From Segatella copri (lineage in GTDB: Bacteria; Bacteroidota; Bacteroidia; Bacteroidales; Bacteroidaceae), in assembly GCF_026015295.1 (NCBI RefSeq), contig NZ_JAPDUW010000001.1, positions 2,868,501 to 2,932,500 of the forward strand: DNA of 64,000 bases, in the 5' to 3' direction. Shown here piece by piece: positions 26,514 to 36,239 of the stretch. The notes under the pieces are model-generated. The model worked only from the letters and a program-made list of their open reading frames with translations, was not told where the DNA came from and did not search any database. The stretch's first letter is position 1, and every line of letters begins with the position of its first letter. The position numbers were made by a program, and so were the translations under genes.

Positions 26514-28367
26514 ATGAAGGAATTCTTGCAAATTTTACGCCGATTCGTCCCTCCATACAAGAAGTATCTGGGACTGTCTATCCTGTTCAATATCCTGTCT
26601 GCGGTATTGAACATCTTTTCGTTTGCAGCCTTGATACCAATCCTGCAAATCCTGTTCCAAGTAGACGGTGGTATCCGTGTCAACGAGTATATGCACTGGA
26701 ATGGAGATTGGGGTAGCATCAAGGAGGTTGCAACCAATAACCTGTATTATTATATTCAGGAGTTTATTGTTGTCCATAGTGCATCAACAGCCCTTTTGGT
26801 CATCGGCCTATTCCTAGCCTTCATGACATTCCTCAAGACGGGAGCCTATTTCCTCTCGTCAGCCACCATCATACCTATCCGTACAGGTATCGTAAGAGAC
26901 ATCCGCAACCAGATTTACCAGAAGATAAACAGTCTCTCGCTCGGTTTCTTCAGCGAGGAGCGCAAGGGAGATATCATTGCCCGCATGAGCGGTGATGTGC
27001 AGGAAGTGGAGAACAGCATCATGTCGTCGCTCGACATGCTCTTCAAGAACCCTATTCTGATCCTCTTCTATTTCATCACACTCATCTGCATCAGCTGGCA
27101 GCTCACCCTCTTCACCATCCTCTTTGTGCCACCTTTCGGCTGGTTCATGGGAGTAGTGGGCAAGAAACTGAAGGCACACAGTATCGAGGCGCAGGCACTT
27201 TGGAGCGACACGATGAGTATGGTAGAAGAAACCCTGGGGGGCTTGCGCATCATCAAGGCTTTCTGTGCAGAAGAAAAGATGAACAAGCGTTTCAATCAGG
27301 TTAACAGCAGCTACCGCGACAACATCATGCGTGTAAATATCCGCCAGCAGATGGCACACCCGATGAGTGAGTTCCTGGGAACCATCCTCATCGTAGTGGT
27401 ATTGTGGTTTGGCGGTATCCTGGTTCTGGATTACGGCAGAATCGACGGTCCTACCATCATCTTCTATCTCGTGATGCTCTACAGCATCATCAACCCACTG
27501 AAGGAATTCTCCAAGGCGAGCTACAATATTCCAAAGGGATTGGCAAGTATGGAGCGTATCGACAAGATTCTGCAGGCTGAGGTGGAAATTAAGGACAAGG
27601 AGAACCCTGAGCATATCAGCAGCTTCGAACATCAGATAGAGTTCCGCCACGTTTCCTTCGCCTATACCGACCGAAAGAGCGCCGAACTGGTTTATGTATT
27701 AAAGGATATCAATCTCGTGATACCAAAAGGCAAGACTGTTGCACTTGTTGGTCAGAGCGGTAGCGGTAAGAGTACGATGGTAGATTTGATTCCTCGTTAC
27801 TATGATGTACAGGAAGGCGAGGTGCTCATCGACGGTATTAATGTGAAAGACCTTGCCGTACATGACCTTCGCATGCTGATAGGAAATGTAAACCAGGAGG
27901 CCATCCTCTTCAATGCAAGTTTCAAGGACAATATCCGATTCGGCAAGACCGATGCTACAGATGAGGAAATAGCCAATGCAGCTAAGATAGCCAATGCTTA
28001 CGAGTTCATCACCAAGTCGGAGAAAGGTTTCGATACAAATATCGGTGACCGAGGCGGCAGACTTTCCGGTGGCCAGCGCCAGCGTGTCAGCATCGCCCGT
28101 GCCATCCTCAAGAATCCTCCTATCCTCATCCTCGATGAGGCAACATCAGCCCTCGATACCGAGAGCGAGCGCCTGGTTCAGGATGCCTTGGAGAAACTGA
28201 TGAAAACCCGTACCACCGTGGCTGTGGCTCACCGATTGAGTACCATCAAGCATGCCGATGAAATCTGCGTATTGCACGAGGGTAAGATTGTGGAGCGCGG
28301 TACCCACGATGAACTGATTGGAAAAGACGGATATTACAAGAAGTTGCATGATATGCAGCAGGTGTAA
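26514..28367 (+). CDS. MsbA-like ABC exporter (fused permease and ATPase)
   Basis: Homodimeric inner-membrane exporter of 617 residues: a six-helix ABC transmembrane domain (about 15-350) and a nucleotide-binding domain with Walker A GQSGSGKST (about 412), Q-loop NVNQEAILF, signature LSGGQRQR (about 517), Walker B ILILDEATSALD and switch AHRLST. Sequence and neighbours (an LpxL-like acyltransferase next) point to a lipid or lipid-A exporter. The start MKEFLQ at 26514 is set by the promoter; an open frame extends upstream to 26478 through the terminator. The mRNA would be leaderless or nearly so. Confidence 0.9.
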   Translation: MKEFLQILRRFVPPYKKYLGLSILFNILSAVLNIFSFAALIPILQILFQVDGGIRVNEYMHWNGDWGSIKEVATNNLYYYIQEFIVVHSASTALLVIGLFLAFMTFLKTGAYFLSSATIIPIRTGIVRDIRNQIYQKINSLSLGFFSEERKGDIIARMSGDVQEVENSIMSSLDMLFKNPILILFYFITLICISWQLTLFTILFVPPFGWFMGVVGKKLKAHSIEAQALWSDTMSMVEETLGGLRIIKAFCAEEKMNKRFNQVNSSYRDNIMRVNIRQQMAHPMSEFLGTILIVVVLWFGGILVLDYGRIDGPTIIFYLVMLYSIINPLKEFSKASYNIPKGLASMERIDKILQAEVEIKDKENPEHISSFEHQIEFRHVSFAYTDRKSAELVYVLKDINLVIPKGKTVALVGQSGSGKSTMVDLIPRYYDVQEGEVLIDGINVKDLAVHDLRMLIGNVNQEAILFNASFKDNIRFGKTDATDEEIANAAKIANAYEFITKSEKGFDTNIGDRGGRLSGGQRQRVSIARAILKNPPILILDEATSALDTESERLVQDALEKLMKTRTTVAVAHRLSTIKHADEICVLHEGKIVERGTHDELIGKDGYYKKLHDMQQV

Positions 28368-28408
28368 TTGAGTAAAGAGTTAATAGTTAAGAATTTATAG
28401 TTTTACAG

Positions 28409-29335
28409 ATGGTTAAGATTGTTTATGCATTCTTTTATGCAATATCGCTGCTGCCTTTCAGGCTGCTCTATTGCATTGCCGACTTCGAGTACTTCATGAT
28501 GTATTACGTCATCAAGTACCGCAGAGGCATTGTGCGTAAGAATCTCACCACCTCCTTCCCTGAGAAATCAGAAGAAGAGATTGTTGACATCGAGAAGAAA
28601 TTCTACCGCTGGTTCAGCGATTACTTCTTCGAGGCGGTTAAACTTCTGAGCATCAGCGACAAGGAGTTGCGCCGTCGATTCAAGGTATATAACAGCGAAG
28701 AAGTGGAACAATGTTTCCAGGAAGGTCAGGATGTGGCAGCCATCCTCGGTCATTACTGCAACTGGGAGTGGCTCTCATGTGTAGGCATCGAACTGCCCAA
28801 GTCACGCAAGATGGGCCTCATCTATCATCCTCTGCGCAACCAAGCCTTCGACGAACTCTTCAAGCGCATCCGTTCTCACGAAGAAAACGGAGTGCCTGTC
28901 CCAAAGAAGGACATCCTCCGCTATCTCGTAGACTACAAACGCAAGAACATCCGCAGCATCTTCGGCTACATCAGCGACCAGGGGCCCAAGTGGGAGAACA
29001 TCCATCTGTGGCTTCCTTTCCTCTATCATCCCGAAACCCCAGTGTTTACGGGTGGTGAAAGAATCATGAGAAAGATGAACGATGCCGTGTTCTATGTAGA
29101 GATGTCCCGCCCTAAGCGCGGCTACTACACGGCAACATACAAACTCATCACCCGCAATCCGAACTCCCTGCCGGAGCACGAGATTACCCGTCGCTTCTTC
29201 CAAATGCTGGAAGAAACCATCCGCAAGAATCCACCTTATTATTTATGGACGCATAACAGATGGAAGCGAACCAGGGAGGAGTTTGATAAGCGATATGAAA
29301 TTAAAAACGGCAAAGTAATTCCTATAGAATCATGA
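28409..29335 (+). CDS. LpxL/HtrB-like lysophospholipid acyltransferase
   Basis: Membrane-bound acyltransferase of 308 residues that probably adds a secondary acyl chain to lipid A or a related lipid. An N-terminal membrane helix (about 4-25) is followed by the catalytic HX4E motif HYCNWEW (about residue 113) and the later GYISDQGPKW and FTGGERIMRKMNDAVFYV blocks typical of LpxL/LpxM. The stop overlaps the start of the next gene by ATGA, so it is coupled to the CDP-glycerol-phosphotransferase-like gene. An ornithine-lipid or other aminolipid acyltransferase is the main alternative. Confidence 0.87.
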   Translation: MVKIVYAFFYAISLLPFRLLYCIADFEYFMMYYVIKYRRGIVRKNLTTSFPEKSEEEIVDIEKKFYRWFSDYFFEAVKLLSISDKELRRRFKVYNSEEVEQCFQEGQDVAAILGHYCNWEWLSCVGIELPKSRKMGLIYHPLRNQAFDELFKRIRSHEENGVPVPKKDILRYLVDYKRKNIRSIFGYISDQGPKWENIHLWLPFLYHPETPVFTGGERIMRKMNDAVFYVEMSRPKRGYYTATYKLITRNPNSLPEHEITRRFFQMLEETIRKNPPYYLWTHNRWKRTREEFDKRYEIKNGKVIPIES

Positions 29336-30390
29336 GAATAGTTCTTTTCTGTGAAAACAAGTATGCCATAGACATACTTAATCCAATACAAGAACATGTG
29401 ACAAAGCAACATTTGCCACACGAGATATTGTGGTATATCCACAAACCAAAGATAGACAGTTTTCCATATGCCGACCAGGTGAAATGGACCAACTCTATTC
29501 AAGAAGTCTATGACTTCCAGCCAGAGGCTATCTATGTGCCAGGCAACATTGTGCCTTACTATCTGCCAGGCGTCAAGATACAGGTATTCCACGGCTATGC
29601 CGCAGAGAAGAAAGACCACTGGATTATCCGCCGTTACTTTGACACCTATTTCACCCAAGGTCCTTACTTCACTTCCCACTTCGAGACTCTGGCCAAGAGA
29701 TATGGAGATTTCGAGGTGTTGGAAACGGGATGGCCTAAGCAGGATTGGATCAAGGAAAACCTGCATAAATATGATGCCGACCGAGAGAAACTGCTCAGGG
29801 AAAGCGGCAAGGAGACCTTGATCCTTTACGCTCCTACCTTCTCGCCAAAACTCACTTCGCTTCCTTACATCAAGGAAGAGCTGGGCAAGCTGGCTAAGGA
29901 GCGCAATGCCCTGATAGTAATGAAGTTCCATCCGCTTACCCGTCAGGAATGGGTAGATGAATACCGTGAATGGGCTGCAACCAAGAAGGATGTTCTCTTC
30001 ATCGACAAAGGAGAGAACGTAACCAAATATCAGCTGATGGCAGATACGCTCATCAGCGATACCTCTTCTACCATCTATGAGTTCCTGCTGCTCTCTCGCC
30101 CAGTAATCACCCTCGGCACCATATCCAAGGATATCTACTGGGAAAACATCACGGAACCTGATCAACTGATTGCCGCCTACGACCATGCCCTCACAGACCC
30201 TGAGGCGATAGCCAAGAGACAGTGGATAGTAGACAACTACGATCCATATTTGGACGGCAACGTATGCCAGCGCATGCTCGACGGAGCCGAAGACTACATC
30301 CGCCGTCATGGTGTGCCGAAGAAGAGAAAGCTGAATCTCTGGCGTAAATATACCAGCATCAAGACATTTGGAAGAATCAAAAAAGAATAA
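29332..30390 (+). CDS. CDP-glycerol glycerophosphotransferase family protein
   Basis: Predicted peripheral-membrane enzyme of 352 residues in the TagB/TagF-type family. The family signatures are present in modified form: [14 protein letters not shown] (usual QxxHG), the acceptor-side THFSP-like [20 protein letters not shown], and [18 protein letters not shown] that binds the CDP moiety. It likely transfers glycerol-phosphate, or a similar CDP-activated polyol phosphate, to a glycan or lipid. The next two genes (aminotransferase, cytidylyltransferase fusion) probably supply the donor. Confidence 0.85.
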   Translation: MRIVLFCENKYAIDILNPIQEHVTKQHLPHEILWYIHKPKIDSFPYADQVKWTNSIQEVYDFQPEAIYVPGNIVPYYLPGVKIQVFHGYAAEKKDHWIIRRYFDTYFTQGPYFTSHFETLAKRYGDFEVLETGWPKQDWIKENLHKYDADREKLLRESGKETLILYAPTFSPKLTSLPYIKEELGKLAKERNALIVMKFHPLTRQEWVDEYREWAATKKDVLFIDKGENVTKYQLMADTLISDTSSTIYEFLLLSRPVITLGTISKDIYWENITEPDQLIAAYDHALTDPEAIAKRQWIVDNYDPYLDGNVCQRMLDGAEDYIRRHGVPKKRKLNLWRKYTSIKTFGRIKKE

Positions 30391-30394
30391 AGAT

Positions 30395-31468
30395 ATGCTT
30401 AATTTTACAGTAGGACCTGTGATGGCAAGCGATGAGGTTAGAGCCATCGGCGCTGAGCAGGTGCCTTATTTCAGAACAGCAGAGTTCTCCGCCATCATGA
30501 AGGAGAACGAACAATTGATGAAGCAGTTTGCCAAGGCATCAGACGATGCCCGCACTGTTTTTATCACAGGTTCGGGCACAGCCTCTATGGAAGCCGTGGT
30601 TATGAATGTATTCACTCCTGCCGACAAAGTACTGGTAGTGAATGGCGGTAGCTTTGGTCACCGATTCGTACAACTCTGTGAAATTCATGAGATTCCACAT
30701 ACAGAAATCAAGCTTGAGATGGGGACTCCACTCACGGCAGAAGACCTCAAGCCATACGAGGGACAAGGCTACACCGGCTTCCTCGTCAATCTACATGAGA
30801 CTTCTACCGGCGTACTCTACGACATCCAGATGATCAGCGACTTCTGTCATCGCAACCATATTTTCCTGGCCGTAGATTCCATCAGTTCTTTCCTCGCGGA
30901 CCCATTCAACATGAAGGAACTCGGCGTGAACGTAATGATTACGGGTTCACAGAAAGCACTGGCATGTCCTCCAGGCATCTCTGTCATCATTCTCGATACA
31001 GAGGCAATCAAGCGAGTAGAGGCAAACAATGTTAAGTCGATGTATTTCGACCTGAAGGATGCCTTGAAGAATGGTGAGCGTGGACAGACTCCTTTCACCC
31101 CAGCCGTAGGAACCTTACTGCAGATTCATGCCCGCCTGAAGGAGATAGAGCGCAATGGCGGTGTGGAGAGCGAGAACCAGCGCATGAAAATGCTTGCAGA
31201 AGATTTTAGAAGCAAGATCAAGGACCTGCCATTCACCATCGTTTCCCAATCGATGTCAAATGCCGTTACTCCTCTGCATCCACAGAACGCCTCAGCCTAC
31301 GACATCTTCCTGAAGCTGAAAGACGAATATGGCATCTGGGTATGTCCTAATGGTGGCGACATGGCAGAAAAGATATTCCGTGTAGGTCATCTCGGCAACC
31401 TAAGTCCGGAAGACAATACTACGCTCGTTGATGCACTGAAGGATATGCAGGCTAAGGGACTGCTATAA
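30395..31468 (+). CDS. class V PLP aminotransferase
   Basis: Fold-type I aminotransferase of 357 residues near the serine-pyruvate/alanine-glyoxylate and 2-aminoethylphosphonate aminotransferases. [12 protein letters not shown] opens the protein, [10 protein letters not shown] binds the cofactor phosphate, DSISS holds the ring Asp, and [11 protein letters not shown] carries the Schiff-base Lys. I chose [10 protein letters not shown] at 30395; an ATG at 30368 would overlap the previous gene by 23 bases. In this place it may aminate a three-carbon or phosphonate-type substrate for the envelope pathway. No phosphonate mutase is present in the window. Confidence 0.85.
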   Translation: MLNFTVGPVMASDEVRAIGAEQVPYFRTAEFSAIMKENEQLMKQFAKASDDARTVFITGSGTASMEAVVMNVFTPADKVLVVNGGSFGHRFVQLCEIHEIPHTEIKLEMGTPLTAEDLKPYEGQGYTGFLVNLHETSTGVLYDIQMISDFCHRNHIFLAVDSISSFLADPFNMKELGVNVMITGSQKALACPPGISVIILDTEAIKRVEANNVKSMYFDLKDALKNGERGQTPFTPAVGTLLQIHARLKEIERNGGVESENQRMKMLAEDFRSKIKDLPFTIVSQSMSNAVTPLHPQNASAYDIFLKLKDEYGIWVCPNGGDMAEKIFRVGHLGNLSPEDNTTLVDALKDMQAKGLL

Positions 31469-31525
31469 AGGGACTGCTATAATATATATAATAAGGTATA
31501 GAGAACTTTCAAGATAGAGAAACTT

Positions 31526-32872
31526 ATGGTTAAAGTCATCACATACGGTACTTACGACCTGCTTCATTATGGTCACATCCGTCTCCTGGAGCGCGCCAAG
31601 GCTTTGGGCGACTACCTCATCGTGGGCGTAACCTCGGATACCTTCGACCGTGAGCGTGGCAAAATCAATGTACAACAATCCCTCATGGAACGAGTGGAAG
31701 CCGTGCGTGCCACTGGCATTGCTGATGAAATCATCATCGAGGAATACGAGGGACAGAAGATTGACGACATCAAGCGACTGGACGTAGATATCTTTACCGT
31801 AGGTTCTGACTGGAGAGGCAAGTTTGACTATCTCAACGCCTATTGCAAGGTGGTTTATCTAGACCGCACTCAGGGCGTATCGAGCACGGAGATCAGAAGC
31901 GAGCAGCAGGTGGTTAGCCTCGGACTGGTTGGCGAATCGCCTATCCTCAACAAGATAGAGCGGGAAAGCCAATATGTCAATGGATTGGAGGCAGGAAAGG
32001 TTTTCTCCCTCAACGACCAATATCTCTCAGAGAATCTGCAGGCAGCGGAAAAGCAGGCAGCCAGTTTTCAGGAACTCCTGGATGAAAGCGATGCGCTCTA
32101 TGTCATCTCTGCCCCAAGCAAGCACTATGCTCAAATAAAGGAGGCATTAGAAGCTGGCAAACACGTATTGTGCGAATCGCCTATCACTCTTCAGCCTCAG
32201 CAATGGAAAGAACTCAAGGAAATAGCAAAAGATAAGAAGGTAGTCTTGATGGATTCTATCAAGACCGCCTATTCCGTAGCCTATTACCGACTCTTACTCT
32301 TGGCTAAGGGCGGTATCATCGGTGATATCATGTCGGTGGATGCAACCTGCACCAGTCTCGTAGACTTTGACCCAACCCAGGATTCACAGAAGAGTCTTTA
32401 CGAATGGAACAGTATCTGCGCCTGGGGACCGACGGCACTCCTGCCTATCTTCCAGCTTCTGGGCACAGAATACAGCAGCAAACAGATAGCCACTCACTTC
32501 TTGGACGAAGCAAAGCGCTATGATGCCTTTACCAAGATATCCTTCCTCTATCCTCATGCCGTAGCTTCGCTGAAGGTTGGTCAAGGCGTGAAGTCGGAAG
32601 GCGAATTGATTATCTCGGGCACCAAGGGATACATCTACGTACCAGCCCCATGGTGGAAGACCGATTACTTCGAGGTGAGATACGAGAATCCGCAGAACAA
32701 CAAGCGCTACTTCTACCAGCTGGATGGAGAAGGGTTGCGCTATATGCTCCTCTCCTTCCTCAAAGCCATCCGCACCGGCAAGGACTTCTCGTATGTATCC
32801 GATGACATATCAGAAGAAATCGTCAAGACTATCGCCAATTTCGAGGCAAGAAAAGACATGGTCATCATATAG
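31526..32872 (+). CDS. TagD-like cytidylyltransferase fused to a degenerate Gfo/Idh/MocA domain
   Basis: Two-domain protein of 448 residues. Residues about 1-130 are a glycerol-3-phosphate cytidylyltransferase-type nucleotidyltransferase with YGTYDLLHYGHIRLLERA (HxGH), GVTSDTFDRERGK, RTQGVSSTEIR. Residues about 135-448 resemble the Gfo/Idh/MocA oxidoreductases (PSKHYAQIKEALEAGKHVLC), but the catalytic EKP reads ESP and the N-terminal glycine-rich loop is eroded (LVGESPILNK). It probably makes CDP-glycerol or a related CDP-polyol for the enzyme at 29332, while the second domain may be structural or altered in function. Confidence 0.85.
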   Translation: MVKVITYGTYDLLHYGHIRLLERAKALGDYLIVGVTSDTFDRERGKINVQQSLMERVEAVRATGIADEIIIEEYEGQKIDDIKRLDVDIFTVGSDWRGKFDYLNAYCKVVYLDRTQGVSSTEIRSEQQVVSLGLVGESPILNKIERESQYVNGLEAGKVFSLNDQYLSENLQAAEKQAASFQELLDESDALYVISAPSKHYAQIKEALEAGKHVLCESPITLQPQQWKELKEIAKDKKVVLMDSIKTAYSVAYYRLLLLAKGGIIGDIMSVDATCTSLVDFDPTQDSQKSLYEWNSICAWGPTALLPIFQLLGTEYSSKQIATHFLDEAKRYDAFTKISFLYPHAVASLKVGQGVKSEGELIISGTKGYIYVPAPWWKTDYFEVRYENPQNNKRYFYQLDGEGLRYMLLSFLKAIRTGKDFSYVSDDISEEIVKTIANFEARKDMVII

Positions 32873-33019
32873 GTTCGTCTACATGATGTCCATTTCCTTT
32901 CTTGAAAGCTTTTTCCTTTTAGTCTTAACGGCATTTATATAATTTAACAACTATTAGTGCAAGAAAGCACAAGTTTCTCTGTTATTATACATATAAAAAT
33001 AAGCAAAAACAATAATACG

Positions 33020-34585
33020 ATGAATCAGAAATTGTTAAAAAGCCATACGATATTGGCGATTTGTATTCTAATCTTATCCGTCATCCCTGTTGTGGCAATA
33101 GGTCCCTATCTCCATCAGTTTGCAGATGACTATGTATTCGGAGCTCCTGTCTACAAGGCTTGGACTGCCACCCATTCATTTGGGGCATGTATTCAGGCGG
33201 CCTGGGCTGAATCCATGCATATCTACCAGACATGGCAGGGTACCTATTCGGCATGTTTCCTGATGGCATTACAACCTGGAATTTTTGGCAAATACTGGCT
33301 TGTACCGATTATTCTATTGGGAAGCCTAATTCTTTCCACCTATACACTGGGATACACAATATTACGCAGATTGTTACATATCAGCAAATTGGAATACACT
33401 TTCATTTCTACTCTATTTGTATTAATGACCGTACAGTTCGTATGGTCGTTCTACGATGCATTCTGCTGGTATAACGGAGCGATGTACTATACCTTATATT
33501 ATAGTATTTCTTTGTTCCTTGCCTCCCTACTCATCGAATTCCATCTTACAAAATCCATCATAGCGAAAATCATCATCACGCTGGTTTCCGCAGCACTCGC
33601 CATATTCATTGCCGGCGGCAACTTTGTTACCGGTCTGGGGATGCCAGCCATTCTCTTTATGGCAATCGTATGGATGTGGGTGGAAAGGAAGAAGACTCCT
33701 TTCTTCTTGCTTTCTATCCTTATCATTTATGCCTGCGCTTTTGCTTTCAGTGTATTTGCACCAGGCAATACTGTCCGCCAATCCACAGTCACCAGTCAAC
33801 CGAATGTGGTTTCAGCCTTCTTTATTGCGATAGCAAAGGGCATAGAATTTCTCGCTGATGCCATTAAAATCACAGAAATACTCATGTTTACCATTCTCAT
33901 ACCTTTTCTTGCAAGATTAGCCAAGGCATCCCACTTTAGGTTTTCTCATCCATGGCTTTATCTGCTCATCTCTTTCCTACTCTATTGCACCTTCTTTTTT
34001 CCAAACAGCTATGCCATGGGAACCAAAGGAGCAGACAGAACACAGAATGTATACTTCTATGTGCATCTGTGGATGATTTGCTTCAATATCTACTATCTTT
34101 CTGGTGCTCTTCAGCGCAGAGCGGCTGATCTGGAACCAATAAGCGTTGCTATTGTAAACTTGACAGAGGCAATCAGACTGAAATATAATAAATACTTCAG
34201 ATGGCTACCGGTATATTACTGGCTTGTGTTGGTACTTTCTATCACAGCAAAGCCAACTACTACCAACAGAACACTCTCCTTGCTGCGTAGAGGAACAGCA
34301 CAGAAGTTTGACCAAGAAATGCAGCAGCGCGAAATTGCCGTAAAGCAAAGCAAGGCAGATCATCTGGTATTAAATCCGCTTACCGTAAAGATGCCATCCG
34401 ATGCCTTCCATGATATCACTATTTATCCAGGTTATTGGATTAACCGAGGTATGGCAAACTATTATGGCAAGAAAACGGTAGTAGCATTACCTTTCGATGA
34501 TGGCGAAGAAACGCCAGCCAAGTTGTTAAAACGCTGCCGTGATGAAGTAGGTCCAGGCGGAATGACCTTTATCGAAGGAAAATAA
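33020..34585 (+). CDS. DUF6056-like polytopic membrane protein, GT-C fold candidate
   Basis: Integral membrane protein of 521 residues with about ten to eleven hydrophobic helices. An acidic FADDYVFGAP follows the first helix (about residue 40), the position where GT-C glycosyltransferases carry their catalytic Asp. This layout fits DUF6056 proteins. It probably uses a lipid-linked sugar on the periplasmic side. The start at 33020 is supported by the transmembrane start; an ATG at 32957 is in frame but gives a polar extension. It closes the plus-strand envelope run before a bidirectional terminator. Confidence 0.65.
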   Translation: MNQKLLKSHTILAICILILSVIPVVAIGPYLHQFADDYVFGAPVYKAWTATHSFGACIQAAWAESMHIYQTWQGTYSACFLMALQPGIFGKYWLVPIILLGSLILSTYTLGYTILRRLLHISKLEYTFISTLFVLMTVQFVWSFYDAFCWYNGAMYYTLYYSISLFLASLLIEFHLTKSIIAKIIITLVSAALAIFIAGGNFVTGLGMPAILFMAIVWMWVERKKTPFFLLSILIIYACAFAFSVFAPGNTVRQSTVTSQPNVVSAFFIAIAKGIEFLADAIKITEILMFTILIPFLARLAKASHFRFSHPWLYLLISFLLYCTFFFPNSYAMGTKGADRTQNVYFYVHLWMICFNIYYLSGALQRRAADLEPISVAIVNLTEAIRLKYNKYFRWLPVYYWLVLVLSITAKPTTTNRTLSLLRRGTAQKFDQEMQQREIAVKQSKADHLVLNPLTVKMPSDAFHDITIYPGYWINRGMANYYGKKTVVALPFDDGEETPAKLLKRCRDEVGPGGMTFIEGK

Positions 34586-34614
34586 ATCAGAAATAACAAT
34601 ACCATTCATTAAAC

Positions 34615-34653
34615 AAAAAAGGTAAGTAGCCAAAACTGCTACTTACCTTTTTT
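34615..34653. terminator. bidirectional terminator
   Basis: AAAAAAGGTAAGTAGC (34615-34630) and its exact complement (34638-34653) flank a 7-base loop between convergent genes. The minus-strand glycosyltransferase stop codon lies inside the right arm. Confidence 0.9.
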
Positions 34654-35439
34654 ATGTTTCAAGCGATCTTCTATAATCTTGCTGACAGCAACAAACTGAT
34701 AGATGCCTTCATAGCAGGCACATACAAATCCTTCCTTACCATCACGGAAGCCACCCTTCTGAATATAAGCACGGAAGAAACGCACCAACGGACGATAGAA
34801 CAAAGCTGCCATTCCATAATTGCGATCTTTCTTCTTTTCTATCTCGTTAGCTGTATACTGGTTGATTTTCCCCATTCTGCTGGCAATGCTGTCGTCTGCC
34901 AGATGAACAAGCGCCATATCAGCATGAGCCGCCGGTATCTTTTCTATTCTGCCCTTGATAACAGGATCGGCATGAATGATGGCTGGCCATACGGTATCCT
35001 TCCTGATAAAGAAACGCAACTGGTAGTCGGGATAGAAACAATGCATGAATCGTCCCATAAAGCGACTCTTGCGTGGAACATACAAACCCTGTGGAGCATT
35101 CTCCTTCTCTATCAGGGAATAAAGATATTCCTTCAGTTCTGGAGTTACCAGTTCATCAGCATCAACCACCAATACCCACTTGCAGGAAGCAGCATCTATG
35201 GCAGTCTGACGTGCCGGTTCACAAATCTGATAGTTTCCTCTAGGAAAGACAACTATCTTGCAACCATTACGCTTTGCTATATCCAAGGTGTCGTCAGTAC
35301 TTTCCATGTCGCAGACAACCACCTCGTCAAAGCCCTTCACTGTATCCAGCACCTGCTGAAGATGGCAGGAGGCATTATAGGTATTAATAACCACCGAGAT
35401 GCCATTTCCCTGCTCTTGTTCTACACTTGTCTTATCCAT
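34639..35439 (-). CDS. family 2 glycosyltransferase (LPS core type)
   Basis: Cytoplasmic-face GT2 enzyme of 266 residues resembling LPS core beta-glucosyltransferases of the WaaE/KdtX type. ISVVINTYNASCHL opens the GT-A fold, DMESTDDTLDIAK follows, and the metal-binding LVVDADELVTPEL carries the DxD-like motif. GKINQYTANEIEKKKDRNY is the usual downstream block. Start MDKTSVEQ at 35439 is preferred; an in-frame ATG at 35481 would overlap the previous gene by 31 bases. It is the last gene of the Schlafen-headed operon. Confidence 0.85.
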   Translation of the reverse strand: MDKTSVEQEQGNGISVVINTYNASCHLQQVLDTVKGFDEVVVCDMESTDDTLDIAKRNGCKIVVFPRGNYQICEPARQTAIDAASCKWVLVVDADELVTPELKEYLYSLIEKENAPQGLYVPRKSRFMGRFMHCFYPDYQLRFFIRKDTVWPAIIHADPVIKGRIEKIPAAHADMALVHLADDSIASRMGKINQYTANEIEKKKDRNYGMAALFYRPLVRFFRAYIQKGGFRDGKEGFVCACYEGIYQFVAVSKIIEDRLKHKKGK

Positions 35440-35450
35440 ATATCTATGCT

Positions 35451-36239
35451 CTATAAATATTGATCGATACCATTTGTGCAACGAACCAAACGCTCCTTCT
35501 TCACCTGGTTCAAAACATCTTTATGCATGTTCTCTTGGGCTTTAGACGCCTCCTTGTGATAAAGATGGTACATGATTCCTCCCATCTTCAGCGCCTTCTT
35601 CCGAACGCCAGCAAAATGCAGGCGATAGGCAAACTCGGCATCCTCATGTCCCCATTCCAACAGATCCTCATTGTAACCATTTACCTTGATGGCATCCTCT
35701 TTCCAATAAGCCATGTTGCAACCTCTGAGATGGTCGATTCTACGGGCATAGCGAAAAGCCAGCAATCTGCGGAACACATGAGAACGGAAGCTGTTGCTTA
35801 CATAACTGAAAGGCATGTTCCAAAGATTCACATTGACTACCTTTGTATCCAAAATCTTTTTGGAAATCTGGGCAGACAGCAGCACTCTACTTCCACAGAC
35901 GAAACATCCTTTCTGAGCCATTTCTATATGGTCTTCTACAAAATGAGAACTCAAAACAACATCTCCATCAACTTGGATGATATAATCACCCGTAGCCTTT
36001 GCTATTGCCTTATTCAAAATGGAAGTTCTTCTGAATCCCTTATCTTCCTGCCAAACCCAAATTACCGGTACTGGCATTTTATCAGCATAACGGTCTATCA
36101 GTTTTTTAGTCTCTTCGGTAGAACCATCGTCAGCAATAACAACTTCATCAGGCATAACATGCTGATGCAACACGCTATACAACACGAGTTCTAAGGCTTT
36201 AGGCCAATTGTAAGTCGTAATCAATAATGTTGTTTTCAT
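35451..36239 (-). CDS. family 2 glycosyltransferase with GT27-like C-terminal domain
   Basis: GT-A glycosyltransferase of 262 residues. LLITTYNWPKALELVL and IADDGSTEETKKL bind the nucleotide sugar; IIQVDGDVVLS is the DxD site; HLRGCNMAYWKEDAIKVNGY and LEWGHEDAEFAYRL match the galactosyltransferase-type C-terminal domain seen in chondroitin-synthase-like enzymes. It overlaps the Kdo-kinase-like gene by ATGA. Likely adds a hexose or N-acetylhexosamine to LPS core. Confidence 0.88.
   Translation of the reverse strand: MKTTLLITTYNWPKALELVLYSVLHQHVMPDEVVIADDGSTEETKKLIDRYADKMPVPVIWVWQEDKGFRRTSILNKAIAKATGDYIIQVDGDVVLSSHFVEDHIEMAQKGCFVCGSRVLLSAQISKKILDTKVVNVNLWNMPFSYVSNSFRSHVFRRLLAFRYARRIDHLRGCNMAYWKEDAIKVNGYNEDLLEWGHEDAEFAYRLHFAGVRKKALKMGGIMYHLYHKEASKAQENMHKDVLNQVKKERLVRCTNGIDQYL

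Noticed and set aside
29239-30447. 402-codon open frame on the minus strand
   Set aside because: Antisense to the CDP-glycerol phosphotransferase-like gene, whose motifs are clear; no recognisable domain.
30395-31468. 2-aminoethylphosphonate biosynthesis locus
   Set aside because: The aminotransferase resembles that family, but no phosphoenolpyruvate mutase or phosphonopyruvate decarboxylase is in the window and the cytidylyltransferase is TagD-like, not the PntC type.
31454-31484. 13-14-base tandem duplication at the aminotransferase stop
   Set aside because: AGGGACTGCTATA is repeated once, placing the second copy just after the stop. It looks like simple slippage with no consequence for the protein.
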